Shown: positions 7,941 to 16,441, counted from the first letter of the stretch. The stretch is DNA of 64,000 nt from Pseudomonadota bacterium (GCA_003247575.1 QJZC01000040.1:1-64000); one strand, 5' to 3'. Made by a program: numbers and translations. Notes: generated from the sequence alone by a model not told the origin.

Positions 7941-8341
7941 TCCTCCCCCTGCGGGCGATTCTTCTTTTTTGGTGATTCCCTGCGTGCAGAGGGAGTCTCT
8001 TGTCATTTTTCGAGTCAAGTCTCTCAAGTTGTCATGATCTTTCAGTTGACTTGTCACTCTGGAATTCTGGTTCTGTAAAGGTGTCCAGGCTGGGTGACTC
8101 CTGGGAGTGTCCCGCCTCCGCGAGCATGCGGGCGGACATTTCGTACGAGGAAGGCTCGTGCTGCGGGGTGCGTCGTTTCATCTCCGAATTGCTAGCACCC
8201 CACCTGCTTCATTGGCGCCATCCATGCAAAGACATTTGGGGGGGCGACCGGTAGAATCGACTTGGGGGCCGATCCAGGGCGACACAGATCGGCTGTCAGT
8301 GGTTTGCGAGTCTGGGGAGCGGATCAGCGTGAGGGGACACA
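7941..8341 (+). promoter_or_regulatory. 400-bp AT-richer intergenic region with repeated TTGTCA motifs, upstream of the CHAT gene
   Basis: No credible gene. The stretch 7960-8090 is noticeably lower in GC than its surroundings and carries TTGTCA at 8000-8005, 8029-8034 and 8051-8056, with TTGACTTGTCA around 8046-8056 and an opposite-facing GAGTCAAG at 8012. This looks like a promoter/operator region, plausibly for the upstream HTH-TPR protein, but no -10/-35 pair can be assigned confidently. GAGGGG six bases before the ATG at 8342 is the ribosome binding site of the CHAT gene. Confidence 0.4.
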
Positions 8342-9658
8342 ATGTTGTGGACTCACGTCGGGGAACACCCAGCGGGATACGGTGCGATGCAATCGAAGCT
8401 GGTTTGCCCTACAAGGCCGATCGGGCGAGGTGAGCGTCTTCGCGTCCTGCACATTTGGGCGGACCCCCCTACGCTTCAGTGTACAGCTGCTGCGGTCGAA
8501 GTGGCTGCGCTCAAGTTTGCACTCGATCCCTATGTTCACGCAATCGAGTATCGCGACATACCCGCCTGTACGCGCGAGGATCTGCTTCGCGCGCTGAACG
8601 CCTTTCACCCACACGTCCTGCACTTCAGTGGTCACGGCGACGTCAATGGCGGGATCACCTTGGTGAACCCGCAGACGGGTGATCCGTCGATCCTGTCCAA
8701 AGGTGATCTATCGCGTCTTCTGAGGCATCGAGGCTACCCCTTTCTTCTGGTGCTCAATTGCTGTCACGGCCTGGTGGAAGCTGACGAACTGGCTGGAGTA
8801 ATCGAAGCGGTCATAGGTGTGTCCTCTTCGGTCGCCGAGCCCTATCCCATCGCCTTTTCCTGTGCCCTCTATGATTCGATTGCCGGCGGGCTCTCACTCG
8901 TGTCCGCGCTGGACTGTGCGGTGACGGCTGCGAATGAACGCCGCTCCGGTGACGAGTGTGCGGCCTTCGAGCTATGGGTCAGTCCGATTCCGATGCAGTC
9001 TGTGGATGAAGGTCTGGTCGGAAACCGTCGGGGAACAGGCCGAGATCGGGCATCGCTCGCATTCTGTGTCGCGGTCGCGCTCTCTGCCTTGGTGTTTGTT
9101 TGCGGAGTTCCGTTCGTCTATCAGAGTGCTCCGCCGCTGTTCAAGCCGGGAGCGCTGATCGCGTGGTTTGCCGCAGTCACGATTGCGGTCGCAGTCGGAA
9201 TCACTGCATATGCGCGCGGAGTGAAATTTGCGTTGGCCCTCGTCTGTCTTGCGGGGGCTTGTGCGAGCATGTCGGTGTACTCCTCATTGTGGCGTGAGAC
9301 GACGGTTCCTGTACCTGATTATCCTGGATCGGTGCTTCAAGTCGGGTTTGGTCTGTATCGTTGGTCGCTCACGCCCGAGGCTATCCGCTACGCGCAGTCT
9401 GGGAGGATCTGTACGGCGAGGGAGCTGGTCGAATGGACGACGTACGATCAATCAGCGATCGAGCGTGGCTGGAGACCCTGGACGATTCATGCGGCATCGC
9501 TCTGTCTTCTCGGTGCTTTGACCTTGGGTCTGACTCTCGCCTGCTGCGGTATTGCGCTCGCGATTGCGGTCCTGGCGTCGCGTGGCTGGGCAATCCGGCA
9601 GCATGACTTCGTCGGGAGTGGAATGCAGGCCGATCCGCCGCGGCTCCGGTGCTCATGA
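8342..9658 (+). CDS. CHAT-domain caspase-like protease fused to a multi-pass membrane domain
   Basis: 438 aa. Residues ~33-215 form a CHAT (caspase HetF-associated with TPR) protease core: 'RLRVLHIWADPP', the catalytic-His motif LHFSGHGD (His about 98), 'LSKGDLSRLL', and the catalytic-Cys strand FLLVLNCCHG (Cys140/141). After residue ~235 come four strongly hydrophobic segments (~238-260, 270-290, 294-314, 384-412), with a loop of ~70 residues between the third and fourth. The protease end should face the cytoplasm by the positive-inside rule. CHAT proteases are known in programmed cell death and defence (gasdermin-activating proteases, Craspase). A CHAT domain tethered to its own membrane bundle suggests a self-contained membrane-acting effector. 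The stop overlaps the next ATG (ATGA). Confidence 0.8.
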   Translation: MLWTHVGEHPAGYGAMQSKLVCPTRPIGRGERLRVLHIWADPPTLQCTAAAVEVAALKFALDPYVHAIEYRDIPACTREDLLRALNAFHPHVLHFSGHGDVNGGITLVNPQTGDPSILSKGDLSRLLRHRGYPFLLVLNCCHGLVEADELAGVIEAVIGVSSSVAEPYPIAFSCALYDSIAGGLSLVSALDCAVTAANERRSGDECAAFELWVSPIPMQSVDEGLVGNRRGTGRDRASLAFCVAVALSALVFVCGVPFVYQSAPPLFKPGALIAWFAAVTIAVAVGITAYARGVKFALALVCLAGACASMSVYSSLWRETTVPVPDYPGSVLQVGFGLYRWSLTPEAIRYAQSGRICTARELVEWTTYDQSAIERGWRPWTIHAASLCLLGALTLGLTLACCGIALAIAVLASRGWAIRQHDFVGSGMQADPPRLRCS

Positions 9659-10077
9659 AGAGCAGGTGGGCACTGCTGCTCCGGCTCGTGGGGGGCGGTA
9701 CGATCGGAGCGATCCTTGGGGCATTCGCCTGTGCCACGGTACCCGCGCTCCCTGCGAGGATGGCGAACGACTCCGAAGCGCGCGCGATCCGTACGGATAT
9801 GGCCCACGAGGGTGCCCCAGGTTTTACGGCCCAGGTTTGCTTTCGAACGCCCGAGCCTGGCGCAAAGGTCACGGTTCGCTCTGTATCTGCAGAGCGTGCC
9901 ATCGTGCTCGGCTATACAAACAGTCCGGAGGCTGCTGTGCTCACCTTGGGCTTGTACGATGTCTGGACCGAGCGCGATGGTCGTGTCACGGACTTGCGCG
10001 AGTCTTACCCGGTGACGCAGCGTTCCCTGGTGATCGATCTCGAAGGGGACACGAGTCGCATCGCTCGATGCAACTGA
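9655..10077 (+). CDS. small membrane-anchored or secreted protein, partner of the CHAT gene
   Basis: 140 aa. N-terminal Lys/Arg then a hydrophobic stretch ending LGAFACATVPALPA: an uncleaved anchor, a signal peptide, or a weak lipobox (AFAC). The mature part (~100 aa) is beta-rich ('GFTAQVCFRTPEPGAKVTVRSV', 'ERAIVLGYTNSPEAAVLTLG', 'RSLVIDLEGDTSRIARC') with two Cys, and looks like a small beta-sandwich. The ATG at 9655 overlaps the CHAT stop, so it is translationally coupled. No family recognised. It may be a substrate, sensor or immunity partner of the CHAT protease; this is inference from coupling only. Confidence 0.65.
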   Translation: MKSRWALLLRLVGGGTIGAILGAFACATVPALPARMANDSEARAIRTDMAHEGAPGFTAQVCFRTPEPGAKVTVRSVSAERAIVLGYTNSPEAAVLTLGLYDVWTERDGRVTDLRESYPVTQRSLVIDLEGDTSRIARCN

Positions 10078-10225
10078 CCCAGGTGCATCCCCGAAGGTGC
10101 TCGAGTCTCATCCCCCGGCCGCTGGCTAAAGCTCGACCCCACGCAGCGCTTGAGCTTCCTGGCGGTGCCGTGCGAGACTCGCTGCCGCCGGCGTGTCAGG
10201 TTCGGGCGGATGGGGAGGTAGGATC

Positions 10226-11206
10226 GTGCGAGACCGGGCGTCCTCTGAGGGCAGGTTCAACTACCTTGCGGACTCCGTCGCGCACTCGCTCGTTCGCAAT
10301 GGCCGCGTGCTGACGAGGCGAGATCACGATGGTCGCGATGCCGGGACCGAGGGGGTCGTGATCGATCGACGCGAGCTCTGCGTCCTCGACGCACGCGCTT
10401 GCGATGCTGCGTCGCTTCCGACCTTGGCGCAGCACGGCTTCGAGCAGCACACCCACCGCCTGGTTCGAAGAGACCTGGATTTTCTCCGTCATGAGCCCGT
10501 CGTGCGCGAGTACTATCCTGAGTGCGCCGCGTTCCTGCGCGAAGTTACCGGTGCGGCACACGTGTACGCGTTCGACCACAATGTGCGCTCAGCGCAGGGG
10601 ACGCGGAGCGAGACCCGGATCATCGGAGGCCAGCAGGTCCAGCCGCCAGCGCACATCGTGCATGGTGACTACACGTTGACCAGCGCCCCACAGCGCCTGC
10701 GCGACCTCGGTGCTCCGCCTGGGGCGAACGACACGCTGCGCTCCTTTCTGGGAGATGGTGAGACGGTCGTTCCGCGCGAGCTCGTCGAGCAGGCGTGCGG
10801 GGCGTCCGGGCGGTTTGCGTTGATCAATGTCTGGCGCAACATCGCGCCGGAACCCGTGATGACCCATCCCCTCGCTCTCTGCGACGCTCAGAGCGTATGC
10901 CCACGTGATCTCGTCGTCTTCGAGATCCACTACGCAGACCGAGTCGGTGAGAATTACTTCGCAAAGTATGCCCCGGAGCATCGCTGGTACTTCTATCCGG
11001 AGCTGACACGGGACGAAGTGCTATTGATCAAGCAGTGGGACTCGGCTGGAATGCTGGCGCAATCGGCGGGCGAGCTCGCGGACGCCAGTTCCCCCGGGGC
11101 GCCCTGCACTTTCAGCTTCCACAGCGCCTTCCGAGATCCAGCGACACCGCCTTCGGCTCCGGATCGGTGGAGTATCGAGGTGCGCTGCCTGCTGATCTAC
11201 GCCTGA
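10226..11206 (+). CDS. CmcJ/NvfI-family (AsaB-like) Fe(II)/2-oxoglutarate-type oxidoreductase
   Basis: 326 aa. The chain follows the CmcJ/NvfI pattern: 'YAFDHNVRS', 'PAHIVHGDYT' (candidate metal-binding HxD), a central 'FALINVWRNI..EPVMTHPLALCDA', 'DLVVFEIHY', 'HRWYFYPELTRDEVLLIKQWDS', and a C-terminal 'FSFHSAF.DP..PPSAPDRWSIEVR' with the second His and the Arg that binds the co-substrate carboxylate. Relatives act in cephamycin (CmcJ), fungal meroterpenoid and gibberellin pathways as hydroxylases or desaturases. The substrate here is unknown. GGGGAGGT precedes the GTG at 10226 by a good distance, better than the GTG at 10193. It stands about 150 bp after the CHAT pair and may be independent. 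Confidence 0.75.
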   Translation: MRDRASSEGRFNYLADSVAHSLVRNGRVLTRRDHDGRDAGTEGVVIDRRELCVLDARACDAASLPTLAQHGFEQHTHRLVRRDLDFLRHEPVVREYYPECAAFLREVTGAAHVYAFDHNVRSAQGTRSETRIIGGQQVQPPAHIVHGDYTLTSAPQRLRDLGAPPGANDTLRSFLGDGETVVPRELVEQACGASGRFALINVWRNIAPEPVMTHPLALCDAQSVCPRDLVVFEIHYADRVGENYFAKYAPEHRWYFYPELTRDEVLLIKQWDSAGMLAQSAGELADASSPGAPCTFSFHSAFRDPATPPSAPDRWSIEVRCLLIYA

Positions 11207-11228
11207 ACGACAACCTTTCGAGCCTCGG

Positions 11229-11262
11229 CCCTTCGAGCCCCTGAGAGTCGGGCTCGAGAGGG
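11229..11262. terminator. hairpin between convergent genes
   Basis: CCCTTCGAGCCC (11229-11240) pairs with GGGCTCGAGAGGG (11250-11262) with one bulge across a 9-base loop. It lies between the stops of the CmcJ-like and porin genes and could serve both strands, though a U-tract is weak. Confidence 0.5.
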
Positions 11263-11305
11263 CAGAGGCCGATGGCCGATGCGAGAGGCGGAGGATCCGG
11301 AAGTG

Positions 11306-12682
11306 CTAGAACTTCCAGCTGATGTCGGTTTGGAGGCGCTTTCGGTCTCGGTTGGGTAGAGACGCTGCAAACGGTCCAGTCGCCCGACCGCGCGAGCGCA
11401 GAGAATCGCTATCGTAGAGAGTGATCTTGAGGTTCGCCCTCCCTGGAAGGGAGCGCTGTACGTATAGGACGAACCCTTCTCCATTGGTCAGCCCATCCGT
11501 GGGGTCGGACTCCGTGAACTGAGCGATGACTGCATTGGCCTCGTAGCGGAAGTAGCTCGCACCGAACTCGAAGTACTTGCTTGGATCACCTACCTCGAAT
11601 CCGATGGCGAATGCGTCGTTCTCCTTGCCTGCTCGGATTCCGGACGGTGCGGTGGTCGAGTCGGCCGTCAGATTCGATGCAACCGACGCGTGTAGCAGCA
11701 GGGGCCAGGCCTCGGAGCCGTCGAGTCGAAGGTAGGCGCTGCTCTCTGCGATGCGCGCCTTGCCATCGAAGGCCCCATCCAGATTTCCTAGCGCCTTCGC
11801 TCGTGTGATGAAGCTGTCGTCGAGCGAGCGCCACTCGTAGCCCGAGACGCGAAGGCCGAGTTCTGTCGTCTCGTTCAGTCGAGTCCCGCCGCCGAACTGC
11901 AGGCCGAAGACCTTTGGATCTGCATCGGTAGACCGCTCTTCGACGATGTACCCACCTGCGTTCCCGAATAGCCATGCGGTCTCTGATAGCTTCCAATTGC
12001 TACGTACAGAGGCGCCTTCTAGAGTCAGGTCGGCGTCCCAAATCAGCAAGTCGGGTACGCCGCTCCAGCGAAATGGGTTCACGACCTTGCCGAAATCGAG
12101 CGACGTCTTCATTCCGTATCCCGTATCGGGGAGGCGGAAAGAGACGAAGGCCTGATCCAGCATCAGCGGATCGGTATCGAAGTCTGGCCCGCTTCCAAAG
12201 GTCTGATTCGTGCTCCGGGCAGACGCATCTCCACTCACGATTCGAAATCCGAGGGTGACCGAGTCGTTGAGCTTCTTCTTTGCACCGATTCGGAGTCGAT
12301 AGCGAAAGCGTCCGCGGTTCGTTCGCTCGTTGCCCAACGCGTCTCGGTCGAAATAGAAGGACTCGAAGCGTCCGCGGAAGTCGCCCGATAGCTCGAGCCC
12401 GAACGGGGGAGCATCAGAGCTTCCCGATGCGCCGACTCCCGGTGTCGCGGATGCCACGGGCTGTGCCATTGCGTTCTTCGCCAGAATCTTGGTGCGCTGC
12501 GCCTCGTCGATCAGTCCCTGCTCGAACAACACACCCACGATCTGTTCTACCGCAGTCTCCTCGGCGAAGACGCGAGCAGGCGAGCCGACTCCCATCATTG
12601 CCAAGAGAATCAGGCTCGTTCCCGCCCACCCAGCTGCAGCCCTTTGGGCTCGCCTGCGACACACTCTAGCTACAAACATCAT
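11306..12682 (-). CDS. putative outer-membrane porin
   Basis: 458 aa. A signal peptide with hydrophobic core TSLILLAMMGVG is followed by a short helical segment ('VEQIVGVLFEQGLIDEAQRTKILAKN') typical of the 'putative porin' family, then a beta-barrel of alternating strands from about residue 95 ('GLELSGDFRGRFESFYFDRD', 'RFRYRLRIGAKKKL') to the C-terminal strand, which ends in Phe (DISWKF), the usual outer-membrane assembly signal. The start at 12682 has AGGAG at proper spacing. It is divergent from the multihaem cytochrome operon across a ~900-bp region, which suggests joint use: substrate entry for, or wiring of, the respiratory module. Sixteen strands are plausible for this length but not counted. 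Confidence 0.8.
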   Translation of the reverse strand: MMFVARVCRRRAQRAAAGWAGTSLILLAMMGVGSPARVFAEETAVEQIVGVLFEQGLIDEAQRTKILAKNAMAQPVASATPGVGASGSSDAPPFGLELSGDFRGRFESFYFDRDALGNERTNRGRFRYRLRIGAKKKLNDSVTLGFRIVSGDASARSTNQTFGSGPDFDTDPLMLDQAFVSFRLPDTGYGMKTSLDFGKVVNPFRWSGVPDLLIWDADLTLEGASVRSNWKLSETAWLFGNAGGYIVEERSTDADPKVFGLQFGGGTRLNETTELGLRVSGYEWRSLDDSFITRAKALGNLDGAFDGKARIAESSAYLRLDGSEAWPLLLHASVASNLTADSTTAPSGIRAGKENDAFAIGFEVGDPSKYFEFGASYFRYEANAVIAQFTESDPTDGLTNGEGFVLYVQRSLPGRANLKITLYDSDSLRSRGRATGPFAASLPNRDRKRLQTDISWKF

Positions 12683-13577
12683 CCCGCTCCTGTCCTGATT
12701 GGTCTTTCGTCATCTTGCTCGATGCAGCTCTGATTGTATTGCGGAGCGCGCCGAACTCGCACGAGCGATTCCCATCCCGGTCGATGGTCTTCACGCTCCT
12801 TCACGACCCGTGACCGAGCCTCGGTCCATTGCAGGAAGCAAGCCACCGCAGCGTTTCGGCCTCGAGTCGCGTGGGCAGTACCCACTTCCAGGGAAGAGCA
12901 CGAGGACTTTCCGGGCAGATGGACGGGCCCCTTGCTCGGGGATAGAGACTGAGACTTGCGGCCAAGAATTGAGACCCAGTTGGTAGGTCTAGCGCTTTCC
13001 GCGATCGGGGAGCATCGGAGAGCATGTGCCGCTCTCTCCGCGCTGGCGCCGGGAACGTTCGCGGTAGCGGCAGGGCTGAGATCCTCGGGAAGTGGGTTCA
13101 CGGACAGAGGATGGTTGACTGCAAACAAATGTCGGTTGAGATCGTTCTGGTTCTCGTTGAAAAAAGGGACTAAATCTAGAATTGCGCAGCTCGTCGAACA
13201 GGCGTGTCGCCTGGCCTCCAAATCCCAGCGTTTCTGCGCCTGGATGAAGCTACTGGAACTTCCCATTTGCGACTTTCCGTCCCGAATATTTATGAAATGT
13301 CACACTGAACTGTTTCGAGCTTCGAGAGAACGAGACATTCGGAGCCTGTAGCAGTGCGCGTTGGGAGTCGAGCTGCACGCAGGAGGGTCTTCGTGGAGTA
13401 GGCATCTGTCTTGCTGATGTTGAGCGAGTGCCGCGTCGTCGGCCGCTATGGATGTAGTACGGGAAGGAGTTGGAGCTCTAGGGGGCTTGAGCAAAGGGCT
13501 GCGGGCCGGAGCTTGGAGCACGCGCCACTGTGTCGCCTACAAGCTCGGCCAGAGGCATTGGGCCCGACCACTGGGCG
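12683..13577. promoter_or_regulatory. 895-bp divergent intergenic region (porin / cytochrome operon)
   Basis: No convincing gene on either strand; long frames here are uninterrupted only because of GC bias and lack family features. Two AT-richer pockets, around 13157-13185 (TTGAAAAAAGGGACTAAATC) and 13285-13310 (AATATTTATGAAATGTCACA), are the best places for promoters. The latter includes TGAAATGTCACA, reminiscent of half of a CRP/FNR-family site. The length is unusual in this otherwise dense window, so a small RNA or decayed gene remains possible. Confidence 0.35.
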
Positions 13578-14624
13578 ATGCGAATGAGGAAACCTGAGGT
13601 TCATTCAGACGCCGGGGCGCGGGGGCGAGTGGGATGGGAATCTGCATTCTTGGCAGTCGTAAGGTGCTGCTTCCTCTTCGCTTTGCTGGTGGTGGGGATG
13701 GCAACCCGCGTTACCCGAGCCGAAGACTCCCGAGCCGAAGGGGGAGCGCTCAGCCCGGAGATGCTCGCCGAGATCTCTCGTGCGAACGCGATCTGCCTCG
13801 ACTGCCATTCCCTCGTGGGCCTGGAGCTGCGGCTCCAGGAGCTCCGTACATTGGAGTTCTCTCTCGAGCGAGCTGAGGAGCTCCTGGTGGAGCCTGGTGC
13901 TTTCGAGCTGTCCAGTCATGGTGAGATGAAGTGTGTCAGCTGCCACGTGAAGGGGTTCGATGAGCACCCGCACGACTCGGAAGCTCGCGAGGAGATCAAG
14001 TGGTGCGACGATTGCCACACGCGCGCGTTTCTGGTCATCGAGGAGCAGTTCTTCGATAGTGTGCACGCTCGGCAGTTCGAGAAAGGGTTCAGCTGCTCGA
14101 CATGCCATGATCCTCATAGGTTTCTATCACGTGACCAGCAGCCTAGCGCGCGTGCTGCGGTGAACCAGGACAATGCAATGTGCCTGACGTGCCACGAGGA
14201 TTCGGGCGCGAGTCATGAGCTCGCGCCTCAGTCGCGGCAGCCCTTGAGGTCGGTTTCGCATGCGTGGCTGCCCAATCCCGATCTTCATTGGGAAGCAGCG
14301 CGCTGTGTCGAATGTCACGTGAATGCCGAAGGAAAGCTGTTGTCTCACGAAATCGTGGATTCCGAACGTGCGAAGCGGGAATGCGTAGCATGCCACAGTT
14401 CCGAAGCGGATCTGCTCGTGCGATTGTACAAGCATCGAGTGGGCGAAGAGCGTGAGAGCGCCGGATTCATGAATAGCATCATATTGAATGAAAGCTACAT
14501 CGTCGGTGCGACGCGAAACCAAGTTTTGGACGAGCTCAGTGTCCTGTTCGCCGTCCTCGTCTTGTCGATGTTCTCTTCGCACGCGCTCGTTCGCGTCGCT
14601 CGATGGGGGTGGAGGCAGCGATGA
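13578..14624 (+). CDS. heptahaem c-type cytochrome with C-terminal membrane anchor
   Basis: 348 aa from the ATG at 13578 (a longer GTG-initiated frame begins at 13530). After an N-terminal hydrophobic export segment (FLAVVRCCFLFALLVVGM) there are seven CxxCH haem sites: CLDCH, CVSCH, CDDCH, CSTCH, CLTCH, CVECH and CVACH, evenly spaced over ~250 residues. A single hydrophobic helix near the C-terminus (ELSVLFAVLVLSMFSSHAL) ends with basic residues, so the haem domain is periplasmic and anchored at its C-terminus. Related architectures feed electrons to or from a membrane cytochrome b. The stop overlaps the ATG of exactly such a gene (ATGA). Seven-haem arrangement matches no named reductase that I can identify. 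Confidence 0.85.
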   Translation: MRMRKPEVHSDAGARGRVGWESAFLAVVRCCFLFALLVVGMATRVTRAEDSRAEGGALSPEMLAEISRANAICLDCHSLVGLELRLQELRTLEFSLERAEELLVEPGAFELSSHGEMKCVSCHVKGFDEHPHDSEAREEIKWCDDCHTRAFLVIEEQFFDSVHARQFEKGFSCSTCHDPHRFLSRDQQPSARAAVNQDNAMCLTCHEDSGASHELAPQSRQPLRSVSHAWLPNPDLHWEAARCVECHVNAEGKLLSHEIVDSERAKRECVACHSSEADLLVRLYKHRVGEERESAGFMNSIILNESYIVGATRNQVLDELSVLFAVLVLSMFSSHALVRVARWGWRQR

Positions 14625-15343
14625 GTCACGGGGCATACCTGTATCCGATCTGGCTTCGGATCTGGCATCTAGTGAACGCACTGCTGATGCTGGCCTTGAT
14701 CGGGACTGGGATCAGTCTGCACTTCGCTAGCTCGAGCTTTGCGCTCCTTCGTTTCGAGCATGCGGTGACTGTGCACAATGTCGCCGGCCTGGGGCTGGCT
14801 CTGAGCTACGCATACTTCCTTGTCGGTAGCCTCGTGTCTGGGAATCTCCGACACTATATTCCGAAGCGCGCGGCGTTGTTCGGGAAGCTTCGCTCTCAGG
14901 TGTGGTTCTTCTGTGTCGGATCGCTTCTCGGCGAAGGGCCTCCGCATGTCCCTTCGATGGAGAGTAAGTTCAACGTCCTCCAGCAGGTCACGTATCTACT
15001 CGTGATGTTCCTTGCGATGCCGCTCTTGATAGGTTCCGGGATCCTATTTCTGTTTCCAGAGCTTGCGCCGGAGAAGGTGATGGGCATGTCTGGACTGCTT
15101 CCCGTTGCGGTTCTGCACTGTGTAATCGGATATCTGCTTACGTTGTTTCTTGTAGGCCACATCTATCTGGCCACGTTTGGAGCTTCGCTCGCGGAGCACT
15201 TTCGAGCAATTTCCACGGGATGGCACGTGAGCCCGCCAGAGCGCGAGTGGGCGCTGGCTTCATCGCGGGCGACAGCATCGAAAATGAGGCCGAATTCGGC
15301 TGAGGAGGTAGCAGATGAAGGGGTTGGAGGTGCGACGGAGTAG
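14621..15343 (+). CDS. cytochrome b (FdhI / thiosulfate-reductase gamma-like)
   Basis: 240 aa integral membrane protein with about five hydrophobic segments. Candidate haem-b ligands are His in 'LRIWHLVNALLMLALIGTG', 'FEHAVTVHN', and 'VLHCVIGYLLTLFLVGHIYL', an arrangement seen in the b-type subunits of formate dehydrogenase, Ni-Fe hydrogenase and thiosulfate reductase. These move electrons between the quinone pool and a periplasmic partner, here the heptahaem cytochrome. The ATG at 14621 overlaps the upstream stop by four bases. The last 29 bp overlap the next gene. The C-terminal ~45 residues are polar and cytoplasmic. Confidence 0.85.
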   Translation: MSHGAYLYPIWLRIWHLVNALLMLALIGTGISLHFASSSFALLRFEHAVTVHNVAGLGLALSYAYFLVGSLVSGNLRHYIPKRAALFGKLRSQVWFFCVGSLLGEGPPHVPSMESKFNVLQQVTYLLVMFLAMPLLIGSGILFLFPELAPEKVMGMSGLLPVAVLHCVIGYLLTLFLVGHIYLATFGASLAEHFRAISTGWHVSPPEREWALASSRATASKMRPNSAEEVADEGVGGATE

Positions 15344-16367
15344 AGTCGTTTGGGCCGTCGCTTGTGGGGCTTGGGCGGCGGTTCTACTCGGGAACGAGGT
15401 GCACGCAGAATCTCTGGTTACGGCCAAGAAGGCGACCGCGGCGCCCAAGCTCGATGGAGTCGCTGATGACGCGGTCTGGAAGAGTGCTACGGGAGCAGAG
15501 GTGAGTGCCGTCGACGGTGCGAACTTCGGTGGCACTGGGAAGACGACTGGAAGTGTGAAGGCTGCCTATATGGGCGACATGCTATATCTGCTGATTCAGT
15601 GGAAGGATGCCACCCTGAGCCTTCAGCGAAGTCCCTGGGCCAAGCAGGCGGATGGATCCTGGACGCAGCTGAAGGATGCCGAGGATAAGGGTGGTGACAA
15701 CAACAAGTACTACGAAGACAAAGCAGCCCTGATCTGGTCGATCGATGACTCGATCTTCGGATTCGAGCGGAGAGGTTGCCAGATGAGTTGCCACTCAGGC
15801 CAGCCTGGAAAGCCGTTCGGGAACAAGTACAGCGAGGAAGAATCGGAGCTGGGGGATATCTGGCATATCAAGAACGTTCGCACGAGTCCCGTGGGCATGG
15901 TTGACGATCAATATCTCGACAATACTCGCTACGACCCCAAGAAGTCGCCGTCGGCTGGGCGGCACACCGACCCAGGGGGGGGTGGGTATTCCGACATCGT
16001 GCTGAAGGACGGGGTGCCCGAGCTCATGCACAAAGATGCCACTGCTGCCAATCGGGGCGGTACCTATTGGCTGGCGAAGCAAGATGCTGTTCCCTTCGAT
16101 GATTCCAAGTTCAAGCCGGGTGACGAGGTTGCTGCGATCGCCATCGCGCCACTCGAGGGGGATCGGGGCGATATTCGGGCCGGAGCCCGCTGGAACGAGG
16201 GGACGTGGACGGTCGAGATCGCACGCAAGCTCGAGACGGGCAGCGACAAGGACGTGCAATTCAGCGATTTGACGAAGGCGTATCCTTTCGGAGTCGCGTT
16301 CTTCGACAACGCACAGGTGCGGCACGCCGTCGTCGAGGATCCACTCAAACTGGTCTTCGAGAAGTAG
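15315..16367 (+). CDS. ethylbenzene-dehydrogenase-type haem-binding protein
   Basis: 350 aa. A signal peptide (VVWAVACGAWAAVLLGNEVHA) precedes an EB_dh fold: 'APKLDGVADDAVWKSA', 'AAYMGDMLYLLIQWKDAT', 'DKAALIWSIDDSIFGFERRGC', and 'EVAAIAIAPLEGDRGDIRAGARWNEGTWTVEIARKLETG'. EbdC-like domains hold a b-type haem between a Met and a Lys and pass electrons from a molybdoenzyme. Here GCQMSCHSG gives a C-X3-CH, common in stand-alone EB_dh cytochromes but not a canonical haem-c site. GGAGG precedes the ATG by a good distance, and it overlaps the cytochrome b gene. No molybdopterin subunit is present in the window. Confidence 0.85.
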   Translation: MKGLEVRRSRVVWAVACGAWAAVLLGNEVHAESLVTAKKATAAPKLDGVADDAVWKSATGAEVSAVDGANFGGTGKTTGSVKAAYMGDMLYLLIQWKDATLSLQRSPWAKQADGSWTQLKDAEDKGGDNNKYYEDKAALIWSIDDSIFGFERRGCQMSCHSGQPGKPFGNKYSEEESELGDIWHIKNVRTSPVGMVDDQYLDNTRYDPKKSPSAGRHTDPGGGGYSDIVLKDGVPELMHKDATAANRGGTYWLAKQDAVPFDDSKFKPGDEVAAIAIAPLEGDRGDIRAGARWNEGTWTVEIARKLETGSDKDVQFSDLTKAYPFGVAFFDNAQVRHAVVEDPLKLVFEK

Positions 16368-16441
16368 GCAGGATGGAGGGCGGGTCGAGCTGGACTGCGT
16401 GTTTTCTTCGTTGCAGTGGGCTCGGCCTGCAATCCTCCTGG

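Noticed and set aside
12679-13351. Long frames on both strands in the porin/cytochrome intergenic region (e.g. 12679-13266 minus)
   Set aside because: No family pattern, poor composition and mutual overlap.
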